64,000 bases of DNA from Candidatus Faecalibacterium gallistercoris (GCA_019116585.1 DXBJ01000079.1:1-64000); one strand, 5' to 3'. Positions 27,192-35,804 are shown, numbered from the stretch's first letter. Translations and numbers: made by a program. The notes: a model not told the origin generated them from the letters alone.

Positions 27192-27749
27192 ATGATTTCT
27201 GCAGGCGAATTTCGCAATGGCGTGACCTTTGAGCAGGACGGCCAGGTTCTCCAGGTCGTTGAGTTCCAGCACGTCAAGCCCGGCAAGGGCGCGGCCTTTG
27301 TCCGCACCAAGACCAAGAACGTCATCACCGGCGCGGTCATCGAGACCAGCTACAACCCCACCGCCAAGTTCCCCCAGGCGTTCATCGAGCGCCGTGAGGT
27401 GACCTACAGCTACCAGGACGGCGACCTGTACCACTTCATGGACAACGAGACCTACGACGACATCCCGGTCAACGCCAGCGATGTGCCCGATAACTTCAAG
27501 TTCTGCAAGGAGAACGAGGTCTGCAAGCTGCTGAGCTACAAGGGCAAGGTGTTCAGCGTCGAGATCCCCAACTTCATCGAGCTGACCGTCACCGAGACCG
27601 AGCCGGGCATCCGCGGCAACACCGCCACCAACACCCTGAAGCCCGCCACCGTTGAGACCGGCGCCACCCTGCGTGTGCCCCTGTTCATCAACGAGGGCGA
27701 CGTCATCCGCATCGATACCCGCACCGGCGAGTATATGGAGCGCGTCTGA
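27192..27749 (+). CDS. efp: Elongation factor P
   Basis: EF-P rescues ribosomes stalled at proline runs. 185 residues, normal three-beta-barrel length. The modification-loop lysine is K32 in [17 protein letters not shown], and the C-terminal signature is [20 protein letters not shown] 27192 was chosen over an upstream in-frame ATG at 27174 because GGAGGAA lies between them at correct spacing. No EpmA/EpmB modification genes are nearby. Confidence 0.97.
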   Translation: MISAGEFRNGVTFEQDGQVLQVVEFQHVKPGKGAAFVRTKTKNVITGAVIETSYNPTAKFPQAFIERREVTYSYQDGDLYHFMDNETYDDIPVNASDVPDNFKFCKENEVCKLLSYKGKVFSVEIPNFIELTVTETEPGIRGNTATNTLKPATVETGATLRVPLFINEGDVIRIDTRTGEYMERV

Positions 27750-27761
27750 TTCTGACCCGAA

Positions 27762-27800
27762 GCCGGGCTTGCGGCCCAAGACCGCGGGTCCGGCCTTTTT
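27762..27800 (+). terminator. Terminator after efp
   Basis: A 13-base stem with three G-U pairs (27762-27774 with 27782-27794) followed by CTTTTTG. Confidence 0.75.
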
Positions 27801-27852
27801 GTTCACAGGGCGGCCGGGGCGCCCCGGCGGCCCCTGGATGGAGGGATAGCGT

Positions 27853-28395
27853 ATGGAACTGATCGAAAAAGCTGCCTATCTGCAGGGCCTGATGGAAGGT
27901 CTGGGGCTGGATGAGTCCACCAGGGAGGGCAAGGTCCTCCACGCCATGAGCAGCCTGCTGGCCGAGATGGCCGCCAGCATCAAGGCGATGGAACAGGACA
28001 TCACCCAGGCCGAAAGCCAGCTGGACGGCCTGCGCGAGGACGTGGAAGAGCTGCAGGCCGACTTCTACGAGGACGAGGACGACGCCGAGGCTCCCTGCTA
28101 CGAGGTGGACTGCCCGAGCTGCGGCGAGACCGTCTATGTCACCGAAGAGGACCTGGACGCCGGCGAGGCGTTCTGCACCAACTGCGGCTGCACCTTTGAG
28201 GTGGCGCTGGACGACTCGGAAGAGGGTGCCGGCGAGGAAGCTGCCGGCGATGACGAGCAGGACGCCAGCTACGAGGTGACCTGCCCGGGCTGCGGCGCCG
28301 TGACCGTCCTGGACGAGGAGACCCTGCTGTCCGGCAAGGCCCGCTGCGCCGGCTGCGGCAAACCCCTGGAGATCGACCTGCCCGACGAGACCTGA
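27853..28395 (+). CDS. CD1247-type protein with two zinc ribbons
   Basis: A 180-residue acidic protein. The N-terminal helical part (1-70; IEKAAYLQGLMEGLGLDE and a coiled coil with many Glu/Asp) matches the CD1247 N-terminal domain seen in Firmicutes. Two zinc ribbons follow: CPSCGETVYV...CTNCGC around 85-115 and CPGCGAVTV...CAGCGK around 143-170, linked by a very acidic stretch. Function unknown; the ribbons suggest protein or nucleic-acid binding. It lies downstream of efp but behind a terminator. Confidence 0.75.
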   Translation: MELIEKAAYLQGLMEGLGLDESTREGKVLHAMSSLLAEMAASIKAMEQDITQAESQLDGLREDVEELQADFYEDEDDAEAPCYEVDCPSCGETVYVTEEDLDAGEAFCTNCGCTFEVALDDSEEGAGEEAAGDDEQDASYEVTCPGCGAVTVLDEETLLSGKARCAGCGKPLEIDLPDET

Positions 28396-28431
28396 CGGCT
28401 GCGCGGCACCCCCTGCAACAACGCAAAAAGA

Positions 28432-28464
28432 CCCCCGCATGGCGTTTGCCGTGCGGGGGCTTTG
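28432..28464. terminator. Bidirectional terminator between convergent genes
   Basis: CCCCCGCA (28432-28439) pairs with TGCGGGGG (28452-28459), loop of 12. Five A on the left and CTTTG on the right allow use from both directions. Confidence 0.7.
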
Positions 28465-28524
28465 TCGTTTACGGGCCGGATGGGCCCCGGCCGCATCCCG
28501 GCGGGATGGCCGGCCCGGGGCGGT

Positions 28525-28833
28525 TCAGTTCTTGGGGGCGGGGGCCTTCGCGGCGGTGATGGCCTTTTCCAGCCAGATGGAGCCGATGTCCAGGGCGTTG
28601 TACAGCCCGTGCCGGACCGACTGGCGGGCGGTGCGCTCCTTCATGGATTTGCTCAGATCGGTGGACAGAAGGGTGACCTGCACCTTGTCGGGCATTTCTG
28701 CGCCGTCCACAGGGGCGGTGGACAGGATCTGAAGGTATAAGACATAGGGGTCGGTCATCCAACCGTAGTACAGCTCGTTGTCCTTGCGGACGAGGGGCTT
28801 GCCTTTATAGGTCATTTTGGGTTTGTAAGACAT
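28525..28833 (-). CDS. Small conserved-looking protein of unknown function
   Basis: A 102-residue soluble protein, beginning MSYKPKMTYKGKPLVRKDN. Not recognised. It has a compact alpha/beta look (YYGWMTDPYVLYLQIL, then VQVTLLSTDL) and a lysine/alanine C-terminus. GGGAGG lies six bases before ATG, and a good promoter is upstream, so it is very likely expressed as a single gene. Confidence 0.7.
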   Translation of the reverse strand: MSYKPKMTYKGKPLVRKDNELYYGWMTDPYVLYLQILSTAPVDGAEMPDKVQVTLLSTDLSKSMKERTARQSVRHGLYNALDIGSIWLEKAITAAKAPAPKN

Positions 28834-28916
28834 TCCAAAGCCTCCCTTTGCATATTTTGAAGCCCGCTGCGCCGCCTGGGGCCGCGCGGCAGGGCTAGAA
28901 TAGAAAACTCTTTACC

Positions 28917-28945
28917 AGTATAACATAAAAGAAAGAGTATTACAA
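28917..28945 (-). promoter_or_regulatory. Promoter of the 28525-28833 gene
   Basis: Minus strand TTGTAA (28945-28940), 17 bases, TATACT (28922-28917). Confidence 0.7.
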
Positions 28946-29191
28946 ATCAAAAAACTGTGAATGGATGGCGGGCGGCACGATACGGGCCGTTCCGGCGACA
29001 TGCCAGAACGAAACCGCCCCGTACTTGCGGCTGTACGGGGCGGTCCATTGCGGTATTCGGTTTGGTATGAGGAGGAATCATGTGTTACAGGGGGCGGTTG
29101 CGGCCCCGCCGTTCCTGTGACTATAGGATACCAAAGATTTATACATAAACTGTTTTGATTCTATGAATCTTTTGTAAACTGTGCCCGGCGG
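28946..29191. other. Intergenic stretch with a 12-bp palindrome
   Basis: The only clear structure is ACCGCCCCGTAC (29013-29024) pairing with 29033-29044. On the minus strand it is followed by TTTCGTTCT, so it probably terminates the FtsX-ATPase operon. A 65-codon forward frame (28961-29158) has no ribosome site and odd composition, and I do not believe it is a gene. Confidence 0.6.
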
Positions 29192-32100
29192 TCATTCGGG
29201 GGCCTTCATGCTTTCCACCATGCTGATGCTGCGCACCTGGCGGCGCATCAGCCGGCAGACCACCACCGTGAACAGCAGGGTGAGGGCCACGCTGTACAGG
29301 AAGCTGGTGGGCTCCAGCATGCGGATGAACATCATCTGCTCCGACTCCACCGTGCGGATGACGAACTGGTGCATGGCCGCGCCGATGCCCAGGCCCAGCA
29401 CTGCGCCGATGACGCTGAGCAGCTCGATCTCCCGGAAGATATAGCGGTAGACCTCTTTGTCGAAGAAGCCCAGCACCTTGATGGTGGCCAGCTCCTTTTT
29501 GCGCTCGCCAATGTTGACGCTGATCAGGTTGTACAGCACCACTGCGGCCAGGGCCGCCGCGCAGACGATGATGAGCAGCACCACATAGTTGATGCAGGTG
29601 ATGGTGCTGTCGTACATGGCGGCGGTGTCGGCGGCAAAGGAGGTGCCGGACACATAGTTGCAGCCCAGCAGCACGGTGCTCAGGGTCTCGCGCTCGGTGT
29701 CGTTCTGGCAGGTGGTGCGGACGTAGACGGTGTTCCAGGCGGGGTCCGCCACCAGGCGCTGGAGGGTGTTCTCGGTGACGTAGAGGTAGGCGCCCAGGTA
29801 GTTCTGGGCCACGCCGGTGAGGGTCAGCTCCACACGGCTGCCGTCGGTGCCCTGCACCCAGATGCTGTCCCCGGCCGAGACGCCCAGCAGCTCGGCGGTC
29901 TTTTCGCTGAGGACCACGCTGCCGTCGATGAAGGGCAGCTCGCTGCCGGCGGGGCTGCGGAGGGTGAAGTACTCGGTCACCTTCTGGGGGCCGTCGGCGG
30001 CCACCAGGGTGACGCTGAGGTCGCTGGTGCTCTCGCGGCTGTCGTAGACCGAGACGGTGCGGGTGTAGAAGGCGCCCCAGCTCTCCACCTCGTCCCGGGC
30101 GGCCAGGGTGTCGGTCAGGCCGCCGTCCAGGTCCAGCGCCTTGTCGCTGGACAGGGAGACGGTCAGGTCGGCTTTCTGGATGGTGCCGTACTGGCGGGAG
30201 ACGATCTCGACGATGGAATCCTGCAGGCCGAAGCCGATCAGCAGCAGGGCGGTGCAGCCGGCCACCCCCAGCACCGTCATATAGAAGCGCTTTTTATAGC
30301 GGAACATATTGCGGGCGGTGGTCTTTTGGGAAAAGCTCATCCGGCGCCACAGGGGGCGGACCCGCTCCAGGAAGATGCGCTTGCCGGCGGCGGGGGCCCG
30401 GGGCAGCAGGAGGGCGGCCGGCTTTTCCTTGAGGGAGACCCGGCAGGCGGCCAGGGTGGTCAGCCCGACCACGCCGATGCTGATGACCACGCTCAGGACG
30501 GCCAGCAGGGGATAGACCCGCAGCCGGAAGGTGGGCAGGTCGAACACGGTGGAGTAGGCCCACCAGATGACGGCGGGCACGCCGGCAAAGCCCAGCGCCA
30601 TGCCGGCGGCACAGCCCAGCAGGCCGGCGGCGGTGCCGTAGACCATATACTTGGCGGTGATCTCGCTGTCGGTGTAGCCTAGGGCCTTGAAGGTGCCCAT
30701 CTGGGTGCGGTTTTCTTCCACCATGCGGGTCATGGTGGTGCTGGCCACCAGGGCCGCCACCAGGAAGAAGAAGATGGGGAACACTCGGGCGATGGACTCG
30801 ATGCGGTCGGCGTTCTGCTCATAGAACACGATGGAGACGATGCTGCCCCGGTCCAGGACATACCATTCGGCGGCGGCGATGTCGTCCACCTGCTCGGCGG
30901 CGTCGTTCAGCTGCCGGCGGGCGTCGGCCAGCTGCGCTTCGGCGCTGGCCTTCTCCTCCGCAAACTGGGCCGCGCCGTCGTTGTACTCGGCCCAGCCTTC
31001 GTCCAGCTGGGCGCGGGCGGCTTCCAGCTGGGCTTCGGCGGCGTCAAAGGCGGTGAACGCCTCGGCGTTGCCGGTGTTGAGGGCCAGCTGGCCTTCCAGC
31101 ACCTGCAGCTTCATCTCGCGGAGGGCGGCCTCCGCCTCCGTCACCAGCTCTTCGTTGGACAGGTCGGGGGCGGAGATCAGCCCCTGGGCGTACATTTGCC
31201 GCTTGCCCTCGTCCAGCTGGGCCTGGTAGCCGGCCAGCTGGTTGTAGGTGGAGTCGTACAGGGCCTGGGCGCGGGCCAGCAGGTCCCGCAGCTCCACATA
31301 GTTGATGTCGTCGGGCTCGGCCTCTTCCAGGGCGGTCTCGGCGTTGTGGAGGATGTCCTCGGCGTAGCCCAGCATGGGGTCGGCCACCCCTTTCAGGGTC
31401 ACCAGCTGTTTGATCTGCTCCAGCTGGGCCTCGAACTCCAGCACCTGGCGCTGGGCGTCCACCAGCTGGCTGGCGCCGCTGGCCATGTTGTCGGGCAGGG
31501 CCGCCTTCTGGGCCTCCAGCTGGGCCTTGCCGCTCTCGTATTCCGCCTCGCCCGCTTCCAGCTGGGCTTTGGCGTCGTTCAGCTGGGCCTCAGCTTCGGC
31601 CAGCTGGGCCTGGGCGTCGGCCTCCTGCCGGTCAAACTCGGCCCGGGCGTCGGCCAGCTGGCTTTCGGCGTCCGCGATCAGGCTTTCCCGGCGGGCTTCG
31701 GCCCGGAGGGGGGCGATCTCTTCCAGCCGGGCGGCCACGGCGTCCACCGCAGCCTGGTACTCGTCGGAGTAGTTGTCATAGGCGTCGGCGCCGGCTGCCT
31801 TGATGTAGCAGGCGGCGTAGTAATCCATCTCCAGGCTGCCGTCCGGGACGTAGGCGGCCAGCCCCAAAGCGCCGTTGCCGGCGGTGGTGCTCTCGGTCTC
31901 GGTGGAGAAATAGAGGGGGTCCTTCACAAAGCCCACCACCGTGAGCTGGCCGGACCCGAGGCCGTCCACCCCTTCGGTGTCCAGCTCGATGACGTCCCCC
32001 ACCCGGAGGCTGCCCGCCGCGCCGGCGTCCAGCACCTGGACGACGCACTCGCCGGCGGTCTCGGGCATCCGGCCCGACTCCAGCACCAGGCGGTTCATGT

Positions 32101-32461
32101 TGGCTTTGTCGGCCAGGGTGGGGTAGACCGGCAGCTGCTGGACCCGTACCGCCAGGGTGCTGCCCCCGCGGAAAGAGCCCTCGCAGTCCACCTGCTTGAC
32201 GGGCATGACCGCCTCCACCCCTTCGGTGGCGGCGATGGCGTCGATGTCCTCCTGGCTGAGGCCCAGGGTGGAGACCACCCGCAGGTCAAACACGTTCTGG
32301 CCGCTGTACCAGTCCTGGCCGGCCCGGCGCATGCCGGGGGCCACGCTCAGCAGGCCGGACAGCATCATGACCCCCAGCAGGACGATGCCGAACACCGAGG
32401 CAAAGCGGCTTTTGTTGGCGGCAAGCTCCCGCCACATATTTTTGCGATAGGTCTTTTTCAC
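29192..32461 (-). CDS. FtsX-type ABC permease with a large extracytoplasmic coiled coil
   Basis: A 1089-residue MacB/FtsX-family permease. TM1 is at ~20-42 (FASVFGIVLLGVMMLSGLLS), followed by an extracytoplasmic domain whose residues ~250-560 are an Ala/Glu/Gln-rich coiled coil with heptad-like LADA-, QLAEAEAQL-type repeats. Three helices follow at ~590-700, a further TM near 760, a second extracytoplasmic domain, and a last FtsX block of three helices near 960-1080. So two FtsX domains are present. It follows its ATPase gene by six bases. FtsX-like machines act mechanically on envelope substrates (lipoproteins, peptides, cell-wall hydrolases); the substrate here is unknown. Confidence 0.85.
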   Translation of the reverse strand: MKKTYRKNMWRELAANKSRFASVFGIVLLGVMMLSGLLSVAPGMRRAGQDWYSGQNVFDLRVVSTLGLSQEDIDAIAATEGVEAVMPVKQVDCEGSFRGGSTLAVRVQQLPVYPTLADKANMNRLVLESGRMPETAGECVVQVLDAGAAGSLRVGDVIELDTEGVDGLGSGQLTVVGFVKDPLYFSTETESTTAGNGALGLAAYVPDGSLEMDYYAACYIKAAGADAYDNYSDEYQAAVDAVAARLEEIAPLRAEARRESLIADAESQLADARAEFDRQEADAQAQLAEAEAQLNDAKAQLEAGEAEYESGKAQLEAQKAALPDNMASGASQLVDAQRQVLEFEAQLEQIKQLVTLKGVADPMLGYAEDILHNAETALEEAEPDDINYVELRDLLARAQALYDSTYNQLAGYQAQLDEGKRQMYAQGLISAPDLSNEELVTEAEAALREMKLQVLEGQLALNTGNAEAFTAFDAAEAQLEAARAQLDEGWAEYNDGAAQFAEEKASAEAQLADARRQLNDAAEQVDDIAAAEWYVLDRGSIVSIVFYEQNADRIESIARVFPIFFFLVAALVASTTMTRMVEENRTQMGTFKALGYTDSEITAKYMVYGTAAGLLGCAAGMALGFAGVPAVIWWAYSTVFDLPTFRLRVYPLLAVLSVVISIGVVGLTTLAACRVSLKEKPAALLLPRAPAAGKRIFLERVRPLWRRMSFSQKTTARNMFRYKKRFYMTVLGVAGCTALLLIGFGLQDSIVEIVSRQYGTIQKADLTVSLSSDKALDLDGGLTDTLAARDEVESWGAFYTRTVSVYDSRESTSDLSVTLVAADGPQKVTEYFTLRSPAGSELPFIDGSVVLSEKTAELLGVSAGDSIWVQGTDGSRVELTLTGVAQNYLGAYLYVTENTLQRLVADPAWNTVYVRTTCQNDTERETLSTVLLGCNYVSGTSFAADTAAMYDSTITCINYVVLLIIVCAAALAAVVLYNLISVNIGERKKELATIKVLGFFDKEVYRYIFREIELLSVIGAVLGLGIGAAMHQFVIRTVESEQMMFIRMLEPTSFLYSVALTLLFTVVVCRLMRRQVRSISMVESMKAPE

Positions 32462-32467
32462 TGCTGC

Positions 32468-33175
32468 TCACCACTCGATCTCTTCTACGGGGACGGGGTG
32501 CTCGTTGACCTCGTTCGAGATGATCTGGCCGCTGCGCACCTGGACGATCCGGTCGGCCATGCCGGTCAGGGCCGAATTGTGGGTGATGACGATGACGGTG
32601 CGCCCCGTCCGGCGGCAGGTGTCCTGCAAAAGGGCCAGCACCGACTTGCCGGTCTTGTAGTCCAGCGCGCCGGTGGGCTCGTCGCAGAGCAGGATCTTGG
32701 GGTTTTTGGCCAGGGCCCGGGCGATGGCCACCCGCTGCTGCTCGCCGCCCGACAGCTGGGCCGGGAAGTTGTTCAGCCGCTGCCCCAGCCCCACGCTGCG
32801 CAGGGTCTCGGCGGGGTCCAGGGGATTTTTGCAGATCTCGATGGCAAGCTCGACGTTTTCCAGTGCGGTCAGGTTCTGGACCAGGTTGTAGAACTGGAAC
32901 ACGAACCCCACGTCGTACCGGCGGTAGGCGGTCAGCTCTTTTTCGGAAAAGCGGCTGACCTCGGCCCCGTCCAGGACGATGCGGCCCTCGTCGCAGCGGT
33001 CCATCCCGCCCAGCATATTCAGCAGGGTGGTCTTGCCGGCGCCGGACGGCCCGACGATGATGCAGAACTCCCCTTTGTTGACATGGAAGGTCATGTGGTC
33101 AGCCGCGGCCACCCGGACGCTGCCGGTCTGGTAATATTTTGACACGTCGGTAAAGCTGACAAAAGGCTCATCCAT
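32468..33175 (-). CDS. MacB/LolD-type ABC transporter ATPase
   Basis: A 235-residue ATPase partner of the FtsX-type permease. Walker [14 protein letters not shown]-loop FVFQFYNL, signature [15 protein letters not shown], Walker [13 protein letters not shown] and H-loop VITHNSAL. These are the usual LolD/MacB/FtsE group features. I chose ATG 33175 because AAGGTGG lies six bases upstream; an in-frame GTG at 33190 precedes it. The left end of the integrated element lies about 120 bases upstream, so insertion could have changed its regulation. Confidence 0.9.
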   Translation of the reverse strand: MDEPFVSFTDVSKYYQTGSVRVAAADHMTFHVNKGEFCIIVGPSGAGKTTLLNMLGGMDRCDEGRIVLDGAEVSRFSEKELTAYRRYDVGFVFQFYNLVQNLTALENVELAIEICKNPLDPAETLRSVGLGQRLNNFPAQLSGGEQQRVAIARALAKNPKILLCDEPTGALDYKTGKSVLALLQDTCRRTGRTVIVITHNSALTGMADRIVQVRSGQIISNEVNEHPVPVEEIEW

Positions 33176-33294
33176 AACAACCACCTTCACTTTCCTTCAA
33201 ATTTTTGAGCTTTTGCGCACAGGCACGCAGTTCAGCCTGTTCCACTATAATAGTACAACAAATGGGGCGTCTCTTGCAAGGAGATGCAGATTGT

Positions 33295-33315
33295 TTTAAT
33301 GCAAACTTTACAATT
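33295..33315. repeat. attL: left 21-bp direct repeat
   Basis: TTTAAT followed by GCAAACTTTACAATT, identical to 46802-46822. The sequences on either side of the two copies differ, so the repeat is the probable crossover core. Confidence 0.85.
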
Positions 33316-33367
33316 TATAGATGAAACGTGTTAGAAAGAGCGATGTTTTTTGTTTTTGTGAAAAATA

Positions 33368-33391
33368 AACCGCAACAAAAACCGCAACATG
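33368..33391. repeat. Integrase arm-type repeats, left end
   Basis: AACCGCAAC (33368-33376) and AACCGCAACATG (33380-33391), 52 bases inside attL. The same sequence recurs three times inside the right end in the same orientation. Spaced direct repeats near att cores are typical arm sites for tyrosine recombinases. Confidence 0.65.
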
Positions 33392-33463
33392 GCCTCTTTT
33401 CTGTACCCTGCACGTCCAGCCCGGCGGGGTCTAGGGAGCGTCAAATTTGCCCCCTGCCAAAAG

Positions 33464-33500
33464 AAAAAGCCGGCTCTGCCAAACGGCGGGGCCGGTCTTT
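33464..33500 (-). terminator. Terminator after hicB
   Basis: CCGGC/GCCGG with an inner GCC/GGC stem; on the minus strand TTTTTC follows. Confidence 0.65.
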
Positions 33501-33515
33501 GTGAGACTGCGGGTC

Positions 33516-33941
33516 TTACCCAATATGGAGCTGCTTTTTAAGGGCGTCCTGGAGCACCTGGGAGAAGTTGATCCCCTGCGCTGTGGCCGCGTCGTTGAGC
33601 CACGCGGGGATGGAAAGCGTTTTCTTGACCGACTTTTCAAAGTGCTTCTTGGCGTACTCGGCCACGTCCACCGAGACCATCGAGACAAAGCCGTGCGGCG
33701 CGTTATCGCCCAGCTCGGCCCCGACACGCTGCAGGTCAATGGCGTTCAGATCGGAGGCAGCGGGGGCGCTTTCGCCGTCCCGCTGGCAGGCGTACAGATA
33801 CCCGGCCAGGCAGTCAACGGCCATTTCGAACGCCTCTGTCTTGGTGTCGCCTTGCGTTGCAAGGTAGTTCAGGTCAGGGAACACGACGGAGTAGCCGCCG
33901 TTCTCTTCTTCAAAAAAGCAGGCGGGATAAATGGACAGCAT
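33516..33941 (-). CDS. hicB: HicB-type antitoxin
   Basis: A 141-residue antitoxin that neutralises HicA and represses the operon. The N-terminal HicB fold (1-65) reads YPACFFEEENGGYSVVFPDL with the usual GD-TKTEAFEMA helix. The C-terminal ~45 residues (KKTLSIPAWLNDAATAQGINFSQVLQDALK) are a ribbon-helix-helix-like DNA-binding part. It follows hicA by 38 bases in the same direction, the normal toxin-first order for HicAB. It would stabilise the mobile element. Confidence 0.9.
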   Translation of the reverse strand: MLSIYPACFFEEENGGYSVVFPDLNYLATQGDTKTEAFEMAVDCLAGYLYACQRDGESAPAASDLNAIDLQRVGAELGDNAPHGFVSMVSVDVAEYAKKHFEKSVKKTLSIPAWLNDAATAQGINFSQVLQDALKKQLHIG

Positions 33942-33979
33942 AGCAGGCCCTCCTTCTTAGATGCGCGAAGCGGCTGGGC

Positions 33980-34168
33980 TTATTTCAGCCCGGCCTGCTT
34001 CAGGATGGAAATCTCGACCTTTTTGTTGAGGTCTTTTGCGTGCCAGGGGATCGTGACCTTGCCCGGCTTGGTGGGATGGGTGTATTGCCTGTGGGAGCCA
34101 ACCTGCGACTTGAACACCCAGCCGTCGGCAAGAATGAGCTTTTCCATTTCACGCGGCTTCATCGGCAT
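33980..34168 (-). CDS. hicA: HicA-type mRNA interferase toxin
   Basis: A 62-residue toxin with the small dsRBD-like fold: KPREMEKLILADGWV, then the catalytic histidine H26 in GSHRQYTHP, and KVTIPWHAKDLNKK. HicA cleaves mRNA on the ribosome or free. ATG 34168 has GGGAGG upstream. A longer in-frame reading up to 34531 crosses the promoter and is not credible. Confidence 0.9.
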   Translation of the reverse strand: MPMKPREMEKLILADGWVFKSQVGSHRQYTHPTKPGKVTIPWHAKDLNKKVEISILKQAGLK

Positions 34169-34188
34169 GGCGCTGACCTCCCTTACAA

Positions 34189-34221
34189 GTATAGTATAGC
34201 GTACTGTACGTATCGTGTCAA
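34189..34221 (-). promoter_or_regulatory. hicAB promoter with overlapping operator
   Basis: Minus strand TTGACA (34221-34216), 17 bases, TATACT (34198-34193), both near perfect. A near-palindrome GTATAGTA-TAGCG-TACTGTAC (34189-34209, one mismatch) covers the -10, a natural HicB operator. Confidence 0.8.
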
Positions 34222-34225
34222 TACG

Positions 34226-34596
34226 TATTATATAAAGTGAAAAGCAAGATGCAAGAGGGCAGGGGAGTAGCGATTGGCCGTGCCCTGCTGCAAGGGGAGT
34301 TTTGGACAAAAATGTCCATTCCTGCCAGGGGGTGAGTAAAACCCGCACCCCCTCCAATGCCGCCGGGATTCCGCTTCTTTTCCGGCATTTTTCCGGTGTT
34401 TTCCCTGCATTTGCCCCCTGTGGGCTGCCCATTGCCCGCCGGGCGATCTCCTGCCAGCCCCCGGCGGGGCGGGCGGTTTGTACCAAATGTACCAAAAGTA
34501 CCAAATGTACCAAATTTTCGGTCTGTACCAAAACCGGCTGTTTTCACATTTCGTTCACATTTGAGACCCTTCTCTGGACATTTTCCTGGAAGTGGC
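34226..34596. other. Non-coding stretch with GTACCAAA iterons
   Basis: No credible gene. It holds four tandem nine-base repeats with core GTACCAAA (34480-34515) and a fifth core at 34525-34532. A 109-codon minus-strand frame (34218-34547) reads through them as FGTFGT repeats, but it has a poor ribosome site and crosses the hicA promoter. The array resembles replication iterons or a multi-site operator. Confidence 0.55.
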
Positions 34597-34731
34597 TGAC
34601 TTTAATGACTTTAATGACCTTATTCCCACACAGCGCAATAAACGACGTGCATTCGCTGTTTATTTGCGTTCCAACCAAAACGCCCCATCATGACTTTATT
34701 GTGACCAAAATGACTTTAATCTGACTTTAAT
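34597..34731 (+). repeat. Composite repeat A of the element
   Basis: Left block: TGACTTTAA repeated with nine-base period (34597-34618), then TTATTC. Middle: ~65 bases including AACGACG and TTTATTTGCG. Right block: CATGACTTTATTGTGACC (34689-34706) continuing to a further TGACTTTAAT (34711-34720). Related copies at 42024-42147 and, inverted, 45156-45290. Confidence 0.8.
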
Positions 34732-34807
34732 CCTCCCTCTGCTCTATCCGCAGGTTTGCCCGCCTTTTGAATGGCTCAAGAAACTCCAGAAACATTCCAG
34801 CCCGCCT

Positions 34808-34837
34808 GTAAAAAAGGGGCGGAAAATTACCCGCCCC
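34808..34837 (-). terminator. Terminator after the small HTH gene
   Basis: GGGGCGG (34816-34822) pairs with CCGCCCC (34831-34837); on the minus strand TTTTTTAC follows. Confidence 0.8.
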
Positions 34838-34846
34838 ATGCTTTCC

Positions 34847-35080
34847 TTATTCGGTTTCGCCTTCGCTCCCGGCGGCGTTGTCCTCGTATTCCAAAATGTC
34901 CCCGGGCTGGCATTTGAGCAACTCGCAAATTCTTGCAATATTGGCCCATGACACAAGTTTATTATCTCTAAGCTGCTGAATAGTAGATTCTGCAAGAAGT
35001 TTTTCTCGCCGCAACCTGGTAGTGTTATATCCTGCATCCTTGAGCGCTGGAAGAATCGGGACTTTATATCTTATAGGCAT
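34847..35080 (-). CDS. Small Cro/CI-type HTH regulator
   Basis: A 77-residue helix-turn-helix protein: YKVPILPALKDAGYNTTRLRRE, then a recognition helix region ESTIQQLRDNKLVSWANIARICE and the common ending LLKCQPGDILEYED. Such single-domain regulators are common on mobile elements. I chose ATG 35080 because AGAGG lies upstream; the first in-frame ATG (35098) precedes it. It is divergent from two unknown forward genes and probably controls them. Confidence 0.85.
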   Translation of the reverse strand: MPIRYKVPILPALKDAGYNTTRLRREKLLAESTIQQLRDNKLVSWANIARICELLKCQPGDILEYEDNAAGSEGETE

Positions 35081-35134
35081 TGAAGTACCTCTTTTCATGA
35101 TGTCTTTAATTATCAGAGTTTCCCCATTGTCTAT

Positions 35135-35163
35135 ATTATACCTTAAAAATACACTGAAAGCAA
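35135..35163 (-). promoter_or_regulatory. Promoter of the small HTH gene
   Basis: Minus strand TTGCTT (35163-35158), 17 bases, TATAAT (35140-35135). Confidence 0.65.
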
Positions 35164-35202
35164 GTGCAAAAAGCGACAGGTTTTACACCATATATTTGTG
35201 TA

Positions 35203-35240
35203 TTCTGTCTATTGATTTACACTAGATTTTGGTGTATTAT
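35203..35240 (+). promoter_or_regulatory. Promoter and operator of the two forward unknown genes
   Basis: TTGATT (35212-35217), 17 bases, TATTAT (35235-35240). TACACCA at about 35204 and TGGTGTA at about 35230 form an inverted repeat that brackets the promoter, a probable site for the divergent HTH protein. A leader of ~200 bases follows, with a nine-codon frame from ATG 35285. Confidence 0.6.
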
Positions 35241-35456
35241 ATAGTCACAGCAAGGGAGCACGACCGGAAGGCAAGGGGCGAACGATGTACCGGGAGCGCA
35301 AAACCGAGAGTTAGCTAAGACAGTAACCCACTCCCGAAAAGCTGTATCAAAAGAAAAGGCCCTGCGTCAGTCGCCAAACACGCCGCAGAGCCGCCACCAA
35401 CCGGGGCAAGGCCATTATAACACGGCCTGCCCCCCGATACAAGGGAGGCTATTTGT

Positions 35457-35789
35457 ATGACGTTCAATCTTTCCGAGATCATGGCCCACGCCTGGCGGCT
35501 GTTCCGCCGGGGGCAGGGGCTGCCCTTCGGGGAATGCCTGCACCGGGCATGGCAGGCAGCCAAAGCCGCGCCGGTGAACGCCGAGACCATCCGGCGGGCC
35601 GCACAGGCCGCCGGGGTCACGGAGGAAGTAAACACCTGGGCCGGCTGGAAGCGCCTGGGCTTCGAGGTGATGCACGGCAGCAAGGCCCTGTTCCGGTGCC
35701 TGCTGATCTACGCCAGCCGGGGCGACGGTGCAACGTATACCGCCAGCTTCTTCGACCGCTCGCAGGTGCAGCCCTGCGGGGCCCAGTAA
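35457..35789 (+). CDS. Unknown mobile-element protein (110 aa)
   Basis: Not recognised. The first ~35 residues, FNLSEIMAHAWRLFRRGQGLPFGECLHRAW, resemble a short helical module I associate with proteins of Firmicute integrative elements. The C-terminal half (WAGWKRLGFEVMHGSKALF ... FFDRSQVQP) has a faint ArdC/antirestriction-like look, but I would not assign it. ATG 35457 follows AAGGGAGG. First gene of a two-gene forward unit behind its own regulator, a position where satellites often carry accessory or defence genes. Confidence 0.55.
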   Translation: MTFNLSEIMAHAWRLFRRGQGLPFGECLHRAWQAAKAAPVNAETIRRAAQAAGVTEEVNTWAGWKRLGFEVMHGSKALFRCLLIYASRGDGATYTASFFDRSQVQPCGAQ

Positions 35790-35804
35790 GGGGGTGACAG
35801 CATC

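Noticed and set aside
28961..29158. Possible 65-residue gene
   Set aside because: No ribosome site, crosses a palindrome, unlikely composition.
33191..33290. Promoter for the FtsX-ATPase operon near attL
   Set aside because: A -10-like TATTAT exists (33253-33248), but the nearest good -35 is 21 bases away, so I do not list it as a feature.
34480..34532. CRISPR-like array
   Set aside because: Nine-base repeats with one-base spacers cannot be a CRISPR array, and no cas genes are near.
34218..34547. 109-codon minus-strand frame reading FGTFGT repeats
   Set aside because: Poor start site and overlap with the hicA promoter; the repeats look like DNA-level iterons, although coding use is not fully excluded.
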